Part shown: piece by piece, positions 1 through 11,870 of the stretch | Layout: every line of letters starts with the position of its first letter | Position numbering within the stretch: the first letter of the stretch is position 1 | DNA from: Mya arenaria | Taxonomy: Eukaryota; Mollusca; Bivalvia; Myida; Myidae | DNA: 64,000 bases | Direction: 5' to 3' | Assembly (NCBI RefSeq): GCF_026914265.1 | Contig: NC_069138.1 | Span: 32,838,131-32,902,130 of the forward strand | The notes under the pieces: generated by a model | Seen by the model: the letters and a program-made list of their open reading frames with translations, nothing else | What the model was told of the DNA's origin: nothing | The model's database searches: none | Program-made: the position numbers and the translations under genes

Positions 1-262
1 ATCCATCCCGTACACGTTGCTTGTACGAGGTCCGTACTTCCATCCCGTACCCATTGCGTTGGGTCCGTATATCCAAACCGTACACGTTGCGTCTACGGGG
101 CCCGCTTATCCAAATCGTACACGTTGCGTCTACGTAGACGTACGGGGTCCGTATATTCATCCCGTACACGTAGCATATACGTGGCCCGCATATCCAACCC
201 GTACATGTTGTGTGTACGGGGTCCGTTTATTCATTCCGTAAACGTTACATTTACGGGGTCGC
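1..262. repeat. 37-bp minisatellite (about 7 copies)
   Basis: Tandem units of about 37 bp built on the core CCGTACACGTTGCGTCTACG followed by a GGTCCGTATATCCA-like stretch, with about 10-20% divergence between copies. The array is cut by the left window edge. The 74-aa frame it contains is a by-product of the repeat. It lies downstream of the last recognised exon of the CCP gene. Confidence 0.9.
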
Positions 263-1729
263 CCTATGTCTCTAATACGCAAAACACAATGTAAGGCAGA
301 TACATGCAGTGTATATAATAATCAAAGCACTGAAAGTGCTGAGTAACGGTACTGCTGAATGCTGGCAGCAGCAATGTAATAATTGATAATGTAAATATAT
401 ATAATATGGATTATGCATATCAAAATAGCATATTCGAGTTGTCTTACTACAGATATGTGCCCGAATATGTAGCGATTTTCAAGGACGGTGCATTGATTTG
501 ACCAAAGATAAATAACCACAACGTCTGACCGGCGAATAGTCACATTAAAGAAAGCGAATAAATTGGTTGGAATTCGGTCCAGGTGTCTGATTTTTATTCG
601 TTACAAAAAATGTTTATATCGGCGGTTTATCTATTTACTGAAATTGAAATGGTTTATTTACAATGTAGATGAAGAAATATTGAAAGACATGTATTTTTTT
701 CACTTTTCTAACAGTCTGATAGTCATCCATAGATATAGACAATTAGAAATTGCCAATCTGTATCCTTGTAGAAGCGGCATATTGGCCCTGTCTAACAATT
801 TAGAAATAAAAAGTATTTTTCTAGGTTTAACATAATTCATGTCGTTGGTCTATTCTTATTCACAAATGCCTATTGGCCATATCATTTGAATATTAATTGA
901 AACAATGAAATATATTTTGAGAAATATTGTCTTACTATAAATATTTATCAGGGTCATCGGATTCAGACAGATTTATTCCCCGGAATTTCACCCGGAGAAG
1001 TCGTTTTAACCCGGAATTACACGGATAGTATTGAAGATGTAATTAAATGTTCATAAGGCCTAAGATTTCAAAACAAATGTTTTTAAAAAAGTCATAATGT
1101 TTTATTTATACAATAATCAGTTTTTTGTGTGATTGTACTTTATTCAGTAGTATACTTTCTATATTTAAAATAGCCTTTATTGTCTCTTGCTCGACAATTC
1201 TTTATTAATTATGTTAGTATGTACTTATACAAAATAAATGGTTATGCAACTGAGTTAATACATACTTGCAGTCTTAAACCATTACTAAATGCATATTATA
1301 AACTTAAAAAAATAAAAAATAAAATCAACGCGCTTGTTGTGGCGATTGGAACGGAAAGTGTGAGGAGATGTCTCAGTTTGTCTCATCAATTTCAGCCCAA
1401 AGACTTTTTCTCAAATGATGTCATTCTGTCAGTACTTAACCACGAATTAAATGCGCGATGTAAATACAATTATGGTTGCATCCATAAATTAAGTGCGCAC
1501 CGATCATGACTTTATGGTTGCACCCAAGACTTTGGGCTCATTGTACATAAATGTATGTTTGCATCCAAAAACTATGTGCATCGTACAGTTTGGAGTTTCA
1601 GAGGGAACTTCAGTTTAATATACGACTGTCGATTTTCCTGATGTTACAATATGTAAGCGAAACTAACTACGCTATTTTAAAGGATGGTGCTAAAGTTAGT
1701 CACAATTTTTATAACTAAACTTACTTTAC
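263..1729. other. No recognisable gene
   Basis: AT-rich sequence without convincing coding signal on either strand. I looked here for the partner (type B) exon of the 1730-1809 exon and did not find one. Minus-strand AATAAA hexamers lie at 1176-1181 and 1201-1206. Confidence 0.5.
1176..1206 (-). terminator. Possible polyadenylation signals of the CCP gene
   Basis: Two AATAAA hexamers on the minus strand, at 1206-1201 and 1181-1176, about 640 bp beyond the TAA at 1840. They are the nearest canonical signals I see downstream of the putative last exon. In AT-rich DNA they could be chance. Confidence 0.2.
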
Positions 1730-1809
1730 ATGTGCATACGTGTATCTCGCCTTGTCTCCTATGTATTTAATCTCTCCGTTTTCTACCCTCATATCGGGGC
1801 ATCTCGGCA
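1730..1809 (-). CDS. Possible further type A exon of gene 1
   Basis: Acceptor AATTTCAG|TG at 1,809 and donor GCACAT|GTAAAG at 1,730; 80 bp, phase 1 to 0, exactly the type A pattern. It encodes VPRCPDMRVENGEIKYIGDK and ends YTYAH, with a Cys1 and an NG turn. No partner B exon was found before the window edge, and the exon at 1840-2060 seems to end in a stop. It may be alternatively used, decayed, or continue off the window. Confidence 0.45.
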
Positions 1810-1839
1810 CTGAAATTTCATACAGTTTTACATCAGCTT

Positions 1840-2060
1840 TTAAGATACATATAACAATGCAATACTCTGTGAAATGATGTCCGCAAGAGGAAAACACTTT
1901 ATGTTTTTGCTTATTGCTGAAGTTTGGATGTGTGAACATTTCGGTGTTCCCCAGCCAGTCCTCCGGTCCAAACAACATTGTATGGTTAAAATACTATGCT
2001 CTTTACGCGTCACACTTTTCAGCAATGTCGCAAGACGCAATCTATTGATTACAAGTTCTG
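1840..2060 (-). CDS. Gene 1: second half of CCP module 8 and probable C-terminus
   Basis: An acceptor TCTAAACATAG|CA at 2,060 opens a phase-1 frame with LTIQCCLDRRTGWGTPKC, which supplies cysteines 3 and 4 and the GW-P-C ending expected after the 3,182 exon. The frame then runs 31 residues to a TAA at 1840-1842. Taken as the last exon it keeps the total coding length divisible by three. No good donor for continuing in phase 1 was found. The tail SHIQTSAISKNIKC has no recognised domain. Splicing to the 1730-1809 exon instead cannot be excluded. Confidence 0.55.
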
Positions 2061-3181
2061 CTATGTTTAGAAAAAAAACGTAAATTGTTTAATAAGAAGC
2101 AACATATTGAATACCATACACGATCATAATGATATATCAGTTTACATGCAGCTACATTCATAATATATCAATCGTCGGTAATTAACATGTTTGATTAACA
2201 AACGAGTCTATTTACATTATACTAGATCATGCGTTAGTTTATCACATTCGTTTTTCAATTGATGCATTTGCATTTGTTGGATGGTGTTATAGTTTTTCGA
2301 ATCAGGGCGGCTGTGTGGCAATCACTGTTATAGGGGGTACACACCTTTTTAACTTCGTTACCAATTCCTTAGGTACCCAAAAATAGTAAACAGCCCGAGC
2401 GCTGAAAATAACTGCATTGTTGCTATTATTGCATTCAAAAATGGCCTACAAAATATTAAATGGATCGATCACAAGTTCGAGTGATACTTCAAATCAAACA
2501 CTTACCTGACTCCATTTGTTTATGACGAAACAAGTTTATACCATGATGACGTTGATAAATAATAAATATGTAGTATATGCATGCACCAGAGATTCTAACC
2601 TGCGCCAAAGCTATTTAGATTACAGCCGTGCCACTATAGAAAAACTGAGACCCATAAGAGATAACCTGAGCATCTATCAAAACCAGTGTTTGTTAAAACC
2701 TTGACCTCATACCAATGACTGAAATCATACGTCTTACTTACTATCGCAAATTGGTTTTGTGCCACTCCATGACTTGCTTGCCTGACACGTTCTAGCGGAT
2801 GACCCTTTGATAACGTACCCTGTTATGAAAGTCAAAGCAACAGGTAAAGCTATGAATATGAGTTATGTTAGAGAATGGGATTCTCTACACGAGGTCAAAG
2901 ATGTCTGCGTTTTATAAAATTATTATATAGTATACATTTGCACCTTGTTTGGAAGTTTTTTTTCCGATCTTTTATCCATTGTTAAAGGAACACGTTTATT
3001 TTAATAGGGACAGATATATCAAACAAGATACTTCGAGTGAAATGTAAAACAAATGCTTCATTCAGTGATAAAATATGCACCATAACAAACTGTACGTAGC
3101 GACAGCCCCAGTAGCCAAACAATGAACGATGACCTTGTTTCAAGGTACAGGGTCAAAGCCCGACATGCTTGTTGCACATAC
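2061..3181. other. Intron, no feature recognised
   Basis: AT-rich intron between the two halves of CCP module 8. The plus-strand 62-aa frame at 2,516 has no support. Confidence 0.5.
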
Positions 3182-3292
3182 CACTGTTACAGAAATAGCG
3201 ATTGGTTATTCCAAATGTGTTTTTCTCCTGTCGGTAGGTATCTTGAACAACCCGACCGTTAGCCAGGTACGAGTCATCTGGACACCGCACAG
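3182..3292 (-). CDS. Gene 1: first half of CCP module 8
   Basis: Acceptor TTTTCAG|CT at 3,292 and donor AGTG|GTATGTG at 3,182; 111 bp, phase 1 to 1. It encodes VRCPDDSYLANGRVVQD and ends NRYFCNSG, giving cysteines 1 and 2. The split falls after the CNSG turn in phase 1, different from the A/B modules (phase 0, before Cys2). Confidence 0.8.
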
Positions 3293-3674
3293 CTGAAAAA
3301 AAAACAATATACAACATACAATATTCAAGTACAAGATTTAAGATACAAAATTCGAGAAACAAAATTCAATAGACACTACATGGGCACTATTACATAAATG
3401 CTTATTAACGATACTAGATACAGGGTGATGGAAAGCACAAGAGATTAAAAGTGTCCATGTTCCATATGTTTTGAATTTTTTTTAATGGCCTAATATACCA
3501 TAAACACAAAATAAATAAAAATAAAATCAAAGTAACGCTTTCAAAAAAACCAACAGTACCGTATATCATAATATATTTAAACGAAAAAAAGCGCTGAAGG
3601 GAAAACACACACCGAAAACGCCTCAAATAAAAACAAATCATTACAGACGCCTAAAAAGCATCGAGTCGCCATAC

Positions 3675-3851
3675 GCTTGCATGTGGGAGGTTCTTTGGGA
3701 CTCCATTCCATATCCGTTCTGCATAACAGCTGCGCGACACCAACCATATCGTAACCGGTGTTGCACGTGAACTTCGCAAACGATCCCACCTCATTGTTAA
3801 AGTCCATCCGTTTTCCGTTGTCTGGCGTATTCAATGCCGGGCAGGATTTTA
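3675..3851 (-). CDS. Gene 1: CCP module 7 (single exon)
   Basis: Acceptor TCTGTAG|TA at 3,851 and donor AAGC|GTATGG at 3,675; 177 bp, phase 1 to 1. Motifs in order: SCPALNTPDNGKR, FAKFTCNTGYDMVG, AQLLCRTDMEWSP, PPTCK. This is the most canonical CCP of the gene, with the NTGY turn and the W before the last cysteine. Confidence 0.92.
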
Positions 3852-5027
3852 CTACAGACATAATAATAACTATACAATGGAAACTATTTACAAAGACAAC
3901 CCAAGTAACCCAAAACAAACGAAGACCTGGTTTTACGGTATCCGTGTTTTGAATTAGCCTTTGTATTAAAAGTGTACATGTATGTCCATTAGTTATGCCT
4001 TCAAGGGAAGTTAAGTAATTGAAGGCTTCTGAAATAAATCAATTTAACCATTAAAGAGAGACCCCCGAACTGTCAAACTTAACAAAACAATCATAAAATG
4101 TTAAATAGTTAAGAAATCAGCAGATCATAACAGCTGATGCTTAGATATTGTTATCACAATTTTAGAGAAACAGGTTTGATGTGCGCGATATTTTTCGCAA
4201 ACTAATACCAGACGTAATTACTACTGACTGTCTTGTGAAGACATGTTTATTTACAAAAAAAATAAAGGAAGTAAATAAATGGAATGCTCAGAACCCATGT
4301 TTAAGCTTTACTTTGTTTCATCAAAATTTGCACATAAACTAACTAGTTCACTGTTACCCGAAATATACCCCATTTTTGAGACGAAGTTCGCTTTTCTGTT
4401 TTATAAACCAATATTCTTTTCATGTACTTCCTTTGTGAATTTGTATAGGTTATTTAACATTGTTCTGTACAATACGGATCTATATTTGGACGAGTACACA
4501 GCTTGGTCAGTCATATTGGACGAGCCGCTAGACAAATAATACATTGTTTGTTTTAACCATAGCTATTAAGGCTGATTGTAAATATTTTTGTAAGCTTCAG
4601 TTCGCCATGTATGCACGACATACAACTGTACCTTCAGAAAAAAGCCTATAAAATTATGTAAAATAATAACCAAGGATAAAACAAAACGCAACATATACGA
4701 GCCAACGAAAGTCATTTCGGCATTCAATCATATCCTACGTTTCGACAAAGTACGTTTCACACCAAACACACCGGTATTGAACATCGTTCCTTTCTCTGTC
4801 CGAGCACGTTAGAAATGGTAAATAATTATCACCTATACACGAGTATAGCACTCTGTGTTACCAATAACTAAAATAAAACATAACCTATCAATCCGAATTG
4901 AATATTGTCTCGTTCATCGTTTGAAACACGTTAAGAGCATAAAACTTACACAGCTATTCACCAAAATCGCAAAGTAAATCGTTCAATCATCTGTCAAAAC
5001 ACATTCAAAGCATCAAACAAAACTCAC

Positions 5028-5213
5028 CTATACACCGGAATTGAATCTCGTCCCATTTGCCGTCAGAACAAGTTCGGGACCAGCTTGTTAACTCCACAAG
5101 GTAATGCTTGATATCACATCTGTACTGGATTGTTGCGCCCGATGGAAAGCTGGTGATGTCCCTAAACTCGGGCTCTGGAAGAGCGCCCTGTACATCTGGA
5201 GGTCGACCACACT
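5028..5213 (-). CDS. Gene 1: CCP module 6 (single exon)
   Basis: Acceptor CATTGTAG|AG at 5,213 and donor ATAG|GTGAGT at 5,028; 186 bp, phase 1 to 1. It encodes a full module: ECGRPPDVQG (Cys1), IQYRCDIKHY (Cys2), WSRTCSDGKWDE (Cys3 and Trp), IQFRCIG (Cys4). It is a canonical CCP in length and spacing, unlike the split modules upstream. Confidence 0.9.
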
Positions 5214-6355
5214 CTACAATGAAGTAACAGATTTTAACTAATAAATGAAACCACGTTTTGGTAGAAGTCACATTCAGTTACCTCAAAATGGTGAATTTTG
5301 TCCAATTAAAAGCGGATGTGATATAAAATTAACTAAACAAATATCTCTCAATCAACAGTGTCACAATATGAAATGATAAACCGTTAAATGACGATACCTG
5401 GATAATAAAGTATAGATGTAGATTGAACTTACAATATTTGTGGTAACATAATTTTCTTTTGATGTTGTTTTGACTCTTACGAATAACAATATATCTGTTT
5501 ACGACATTTTCTATGATGCTTGACTTTTTAGGGACTCGCTCGTGTTTTTTACAACAAAATCAGCTTTTCCAGTATATATCTGTACACACTTACTTTTATA
5601 CTGATAACTCTATAATATCAGTTTTGCCAATAAAAGTAATTTAATGTGACGTTGTTACTTCCTTTATTTCATAATATGGTTAATATCGGTCAATGCAACG
5701 AATTATCTCGTTATACAATTATGTACAACGTAAAAACAATTTAATACAAAGAATAATCGTAACAAAGGTATCAACATTGATATAACATGTACATATTGGT
5801 GATATTGCTATTATTACTGTTGTCACTGAGTTGATGGCAACACTATATCTAGCTATAACGGGCAGCCCCCCCCCCATGTATAAAACACACCAAATTTTAT
5901 ATGAATGGCCTTTAGTTGCAATTGGTTCATTTATTTTGTTTTTCCTTATGGGTCTGCATCCGGCTGGTGTGATTGTGTTTGACCCCCAATTAAAGAATGC
6001 GTAAGAAGGCCCTTCAGGTGGTAATTTTATAATAACAAATGCTTTATACAATGAGCATGATTGTATATTTAATGGTCTGCATAAACAAACTGAGCTGACT
6101 TTTATCAATAAGATGTTTTATGAATGTTGATATTAACTATAATAAAATAACCCTGTCATCTTTAAGTATATATAACTGTAAGAGTTGTCCTTGTATTGTG
6201 CTTACTGGTCTTATTGAAATATTCATCGTGTAGTCTACAAGAAGTGATTCCTGCAAGTAGTTAACAAGGATTACCACCCCGGAACAATTAATCCATTATA
6301 ATGTATATACGAGTATAACTCAAATCTGTCTATAAATCAATTGCATGTAGAGTAC
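5214..6355. other. Intron between B5 and CCP module 6
   Basis: AT-rich intron. The minus-strand 129-aa frame at 5,719-6,108 has no domain or splice context supporting it. Nothing else recognised. Confidence 0.5.
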
Positions 6356-6461
6356 CTGTTTTACAAACTGGGAATTCTCCTGATTTCCAGGCGCCATCCC
6401 AGCATGTTCTGACATCAGAGGAAACTGTTAATCTAGTACCGTTTTCACATACGACACGGAC
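6356..6461 (-). CDS. Gene 1 exon B5: second half of CCP module 5
   Basis: Acceptor AAAACAG|GTC at 6,461 and donor ACAG|GTACTC at 6,356; 106 bp, phase 0 to 1. It encodes VRVVCENGTRLTVSSDVRTC, then WDGAWKSG and FPVCKT. Joined to A5 in phase 0 it gives a complete CCP with four cysteines and the conserved tryptophan. Confidence 0.88.
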
Positions 6462-7366
6462 CTGTTTTATACCAATATACATATATTGCTACATATGGAA
6501 TAAAAATAACATAATATGGCATTTTTCGTTACATTTTATTTAGGATAAAGAGTGCACATTGTTTGGTAGATAACGGTTAGAACTTTAGCATCTTTTGTTT
6601 GACATACTTGTAGAAAGACTCCCACCCGCGATTGTGTTACCCATTATTAATACGGTATCATTTGAAAGGGTTTTGAATGCAGTAACATACAGTGTAAAAC
6701 ATAATACTCTAACCAAATAAGTTTTTGGTCTTCAAATATTGCAAAGCATATCATTAACTTCAGATTTCAATTAAAAAAAAAAAAAAAAAAAAGTATGCAC
6801 ACTGTAATGATTTTAAGTATATAATACCGTGGGTTACATTATTCCACTTAAGTTACATGTAAGTAATCAGCATGACACAACATAGGCATAAAATTTACCA
6901 TTAACGTAGACGATGATATTAAAAGCAAATGAGATTATTTATTTTGAGAGTACCGTTAACCCGTTCAATAAGTCTCAATACTCGTAAATATAAAAATACA
7001 TCTACGGATATAAATCACGGTTATTTTGGTCATAAACCATTTCAGTCGATAGTGATAATGACTTGTTCAGACCAATGGGCATATATGTTTGCACTCAGTA
7101 CTGAACATTTTGATTATTACTATACCGATTGCTGTGCTAAAATGCTGCGTAAAATGTAAAAGTAAGTAACGAGGATACATTATGTTTGAGCAATTAAGTA
7201 ATAATAAAGTATTTTCATGTGCTTGCTGTATGTGTTTTACTGGAAACAATGTATTGTGCTTGATTTGAATTTTCACATTTTAATATATTTATTCTAACAC
7301 ATACTTTTAAGAATTTTTATATATTCAACTTTTGTGGTTTTTGTTTCAATTATTGGATGATGCTTG

Positions 7367-7368
<2 letters not shown>

Positions 7369-7407
<39 letters not shown>

Positions 7408-7565
7408 GTGTAACGCTACATTTGTGTATTGTTTCATAGACACTGCAATTATGGAGGAATACAAACTGTATGTCTGTCTACCTGTCTGTGTCGGTCTATT
7501 TGCCTGCCTGCCTGCCTGTATGCTTTTCCGTCCGTCAGTTCGTCCTTCCATCAGTCCGTTCTCCC

Positions 7566-7611
<46 letters not shown>
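7369..7611. repeat. (TA)n and (CTGT)n microsatellites in the A5-B5 intron
   Basis: A pure TA run at 7,369-7,403 and a pure TCTG tetranucleotide run at 7,564-7,611 with degenerate CTGC/CCGT repeats before it. The tetranucleotide tract has the same unit and relative position as the one in the A2-B2 intron. Frames across it are repeat artefacts. Confidence 0.95.
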
Positions 7612-7612
<1 letters not shown>

Positions 7613-7731
7613 ATTTTCCAGTGTTAAACTATGTAAAGAAGATATTATCTAAGAAATATTCTCATCATTGACAAGCATTTTAATAAATCGAGTTTTAAGT
7701 CTTCATGCATTACACAATATCTACAAGATAC

Positions 7732-7826
7732 CTTTTCTTCATGTGAGACTGTGTTGTTTCCTCTATATATTTCACCGTTGACGTAATATGATGCGTATGG
7801 ATCGTTTGGAAGCTCACAACGTGACG
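7732..7826 (-). CDS. Gene 1 exon A5: first half of CCP module 5
   Basis: Acceptor GTTTTCAG|CG at 7,826 and donor GAAAAG|GTATCTT at 7,732; 95 bp, phase 1 to 0. It encodes SRCELPNDPYASYYVNGEI and ends VSHEEK. Paralogue of A2. Confidence 0.85.
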
Positions 7827-8129
7827 CTGAAAACGTGATGTATCGTTATTAAAGAAAATGATTTTGATTCGATAAATAATAGTGTATTCATGTGTCTGAT
7901 TATAGACAGCTTCAAAATGCACCTTCAACACAATGTGTGAGCGAGTTTCTTTATCATAAATATTAAACGAGACCCTTATCACGAGCCCACTATCTTCAAG
8001 TGTACACCAGACCTTTATCTTGGCACATTTAACACAAACGTAAACGAGCTCATTTAAGAAAAAGTGTGAACGGGTCCCTTTAACATGAACCTTGTACAAT
8101 TCATTTTTACAAAAATAGAAAAGGAGCAC

Positions 8130-9545
8130 CTTTAACCTAAAGCATGAACGAGTCCCTTTATCATATTAATTTTAACAAGTCCCTTTAATTAACACAACGC
8201 ATGAACGAGTCCCTTAATACGAAGCGTGAACGAGTTCCCTTTACATAAATCGTTTACAAGCCCTATTCAAACCAAAGTGTGACTGAGCAAATATAGTAAA
8301 CGAGTTCCATTGAGATAAGGCTTAAATGAGTGCCTTCAACCTAATGCATGAACGAGAGTGTCTTTAACACAAATAGGTGATCGTGTGCCTTCAACTAAAA
8401 GCTTGAAAATTATCTGTTATAAAAATATGTAAACGAGTCATTTGAATTGAAGGGTGAGCGAGTCCGTTTGACATAAACCGTGAACCAGCTCCTTTTATAT
8501 CAATTTCGATCGAGTCCCTCAAACACAAATCATGAACGAGTATCTTAAATTAAAAAGAAGTCAACACGTCATTTGAACGTGCCACTTAATAACAATGAAT
8601 GAACAAAGCTCTTAAACATAAAGTGTGCACAAAACCGTGAACGAGTCTTTTTAACAAGTCCCTTACCAAAAAGAGCTAACAAGTCCCTTTAATACTAAGC
8701 GTGAACGAGTTCCTTTAACACTAAGCGTGAATAAGCCACTTAAAACAAAGAGTGTGAACGAGTCCCTTTAACACTAAGCGTGAATAAGCCACTTTAAACA
8801 AAGAGTTTAAACGAATCCCTTTAACATAAAGAGTGCACGAGTCCATTTAACATAAAGCATGCACGAGTCTCTTTAACATAAAGCGTGCATGAGTCATTTA
8901 ACATAAAGCGTGCACGAGTCACTTTAACATAAAACGTTCACGAGTCCATTTAACATAAAGCGTGCACGAGTCACTTTAGCATAAAGTGTGCACGAGTCCC
9001 TTTAACGTAAAGCGAGCACGAATCCATTTAACATAAGGCGTGCACGAGTCCCTTTAATATAAAGCGTGCACGAGTCACTTTAACATGAAACGTGAACGAA
9101 CCCATTTAACATAAAGCGTGCATTAATCCATTGAACATAAAGCGTGCACGAGTCTCTTTAACATAAAGCGTGCACGAATCCATTTAACATAAAGCGTGCG
9201 GGAGTTAGTTTAACATAAAGCGTGCACGAGTCCATTTAACATAAAGCGTGCACGAGTCCATTTAACATAAAACGTGAAAGAACCCATTTAACATAAAGCG
9301 TTAACAATTATCTTTAAAATATGGCGTGAACGAATCACTTTAACATAAAACGTGAACGAGCCCATTTAACATAAAGCGTTAACAAGTATCTTTAAAATAT
9401 GGCGTGAACGAATCACTTTAACATAAAACGTGAACGAGCCCATTTAACATAAAGCGTTAACAAGTATCTTTAAAATATGGCGTGAACGAATCACTTTAAC
9501 ATAAAACGTGAACGAGTACCTTTAACAGAAAGTGTGAACAAGCCC
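8130..9545. repeat. 26-bp minisatellite in the B4-A5 intron (about 50 copies)
   Basis: Units of about 26 bp, core CGTGCACGAGTCCATTTAAC followed by ATAAAG. Copies are degenerate at the left and homogeneous between about 8,820 and 9,290. At the right end (9,310-9,530) a 78-bp higher-order unit made of three variants is repeated about three times, showing secondary amplification. Confidence 0.9.
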
Positions 9546-9875
9546 AGTGCAAAGACTCGTCCCGTCCTTATTAATCATTAAAATGGTTACAATATGTGCA
9601 AACTATTACTTAACGGACATGACGTCATTATTTGGTATGAAGTTTTATACTCTAAGTCAGTTAGAACATATGTGATCAAAATAAAGTTGATTCGCTCGCT
9701 TTGCGCGCATCGCCCTTCCAAATCATTAGGATTTTACACAATTTATTTAAGTCATCTGCACATGTTATGCCTAGAACGTGATTTAATATTAATAAATATT
9801 ATATCTCACATAGATGTGTCCCTTCTTTGTATATTTAAACTCGATCGGTCAGTATATCCCTGTATTTTGATAAAA

Positions 9876-9965
9876 ATCCAGTTTTATAAGGTCAGCGGTC
9901 CATATACTTTTTTTGCCGGTCCGGACCTCGCCAAAGATATAATATGGACCGCTGAAATATAACTG
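9876..9965. repeat. 90-bp inverted repeat
   Basis: CCAGTTTTATAAGGTCAGCG followed by GTCCATAT pairs with ATATGGACCGCTGAAATATAACTGG-like sequence on the right. It forms a stem of about 25 bp with a short loop containing a second small palindrome (CCGGTCCGGACC). It lies just downstream of the 26-bp array. Confidence 0.6.
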
Positions 9966-10088
9966 GTAAGTGCAGCTTGCTATTTTCACAACGGCGACAG
10001 TTCGTCCCAAGTAACCATGATTAGCTTTGTTCAATAAAACACATCTAAATCGTTTTTAAAAGTAGTGAATGGTAATATAAATTGTTCG

Positions 10089-10246
10089 GTATAATATTAG
10101 AAATATAACTCACCACTTCGGGCGGTATGGCATTATAAGAACCGGTCAATCAGCCCCCGGAGGTGAATGGACCGAGGCATTCTTCACTTTCGGTGGCTGA
10201 CTGGCCGGTCCTTGACCTGTGCTGTGTTATATTTCTTTAATATAAA
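10089..10246. mobile_element. Short palindromic (MITE-like) element in the B4-A5 intron
   Basis: Ends ATATTAGAAATATAAC and GTTATATTTCTTTAATAT are inverted, and an inner stem ACCGGTCAATCAGCC pairs with GGCTGACTGGCCGGT at 10,192-10,206. The whole 158 bp can fold into a long hairpin. No coding capacity. Confidence 0.6.
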
Positions 10247-10672
10247 CCATGCATACAATGTTATGATTCCAAATTATGTATCCTTAGAACTGTTGTCATG
10301 TTCTGTATGATTTCACATCTTTAAAATTGTGCACAAATCAACTTGTCTTAAACTATTCTTATCATTAATACAATACATCACATGAGTTCTGAAACGAAAA
10401 ACTGAGGCTGAAGATATTTACTCTTACAGCAGATAATGAACACAAGTGAATGCACGTATATGACTATGAGTGTGTTTAGTAGTGAAGCACATAGCTTGGA
10501 TATATTCAATTTGACTGCACTCATTATAACTTACATTGAACTATATTGCCAACGATAATCATGTCTATGCAAAAATTAAAATGCCGTCGACTTTATCTTC
10601 CCTTCTTAAAAACTTGCTGAATGTATTTCCAAATCGGTATATCTCCTTAAAGCCTATAACGTTTTCACTTAC

Positions 10673-10850
10673 CATCGTCACAAACCAGGGTATAATCTGA
10701 GAGCACACCATCTGTACAATTAACTATCTTATCAATGGGTCTTATTGGCGGACTAATTTCTTCTCCATCAACGTCATCGCTATTTAGGTAGTAACCTTCG
10801 TAGTAATCCTTACACTCCTTCTCCGCTCTAAACTTTTTACCATTAGGTAT
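10673..10850 (-). CDS. Gene 1 exon B4: second half of CCP module 4
   Basis: Acceptor TTTGTTGTAG|ATA at 10,850 and donor GATG|GTAAGTG at 10,673; 178 bp, phase 0 to 1. It encodes KEC-KDYYEGYYL, an acidic stretch (NSDDVDGEEI), then KIVNCTDG and YTLVCDD. The three cysteines complete the four-cysteine set. The acidic/Tyr-rich insert resembles that of B3, so modules 3 and 4 may form a sub-family. It is diverged from canonical CCP and lacks tryptophan. Confidence 0.72.
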
Positions 10851-11562
10851 CTACAACAAAAGAAAAAAAACAATTATTACTACATTACTACACACGATGA
10901 TTTGTTTCATTTGCAATTTGGCTATGAATGTAATATCATTTAATGTTGAATAAATGTTATGTCTTAAAAGACCAACTATACTGTTCTGTGGGCATGTTGG
11001 CAGGTTGTCGGTATTTAATTGGTCGTATACACGTCTAGGGTCCCCCCCCCCCACCCCGCCCCTCATATTTATTTTACCGAACGTTCCAAGGCGGCAATAC
11101 CATCATTTAGTTGTATTAACGAAAATTTGCATTTTGCCACTGAGGTTTGTTGGACTTTGTTTCTTTTGCCTTTGAAGAAGTTCATAGTCGTTGATTGATG
11201 CCTGGTCCCAATATCACAAACCTTGGCGCACGTGAGTTTCGTTTAGGGTCACCAAGACGGACAAGTGTTGTATAATGTTGTAATAACTTGTGTGTCAATC
11301 GTTGTAAAATAAATCATTTTGAACTTACATCGCATAAGAAATATTTGAAATAATTACTCATAAGTTCATTGCTGTTGAATAAGTAAATGGACCTTTATGT
11401 AGGTCGTAGAAGAACGTTTTTAAATTATGATCAAAGTCCTTATATTTCAGAACCACGATAGGCCTAAAGCTAGGTGGAGCGACCAATTCCAAAATGACAC
11501 GACAAAACTAACTTAACTCATACATTGCAAACTTGTTTATGAAATCATTAACATCCTCTTAC

Positions 11563-11645
11563 CTGCGTCCCCTCTTTTAATTCCCCGCCGGAAAGTGTCA
11601 TAAAGTGTACATCGGTGGACTCAGGTATGGTGCATTTAAGCACGC
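11563..11645 (-). CDS. Gene 1 exon A4: first half of CCP module 4
   Basis: Acceptor TTCATCTAG|GC at 11,645 and donor ACGCAG|GTAAGAG at 11,563; 83 bp, phase 1 to 0. It encodes VLKCTIPESTDVHFM and ends ELKEGTQ. The phase pattern matches the other A exons, but the sequence is more diverged. Confidence 0.75.
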
Positions 11646-11870
11646 CTAGATGAAATACATTTTATATTCAACCAAAACGTTTCTGTAGACAGTTTGAAGG
11701 TGATTGATCGAATAAAGCACAGGGATATGGATAACCGAAACATATATCATAGCGTGTGTATGATCTTAGTGATATGCGTGACAAGCTTGTATCAAATAAA
11801 GAATTAGAATGACGGAAATGAATTAACTTGGATATTTTCCATTCTGATTTATTGAATTTTTACAGCTTAC

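Noticed and set aside
1730-3182. Direct splicing of the 3,182 exon to the 1,809 exon
   Set aside because: Phase fits, but it would cut CCP module 8 after its second cysteine; the 2,060 exon restores cysteines 3 and 4.
5719-6108. 129-aa minus-strand ORF
   Set aside because: No domain or splice sites; lies in an intron of gene 1 between two well-supported exons.
7294-7671. Cys/Val/Leu/Ser-rich ORFs
   Set aside because: Produced by the TA and TCTG microsatellites.
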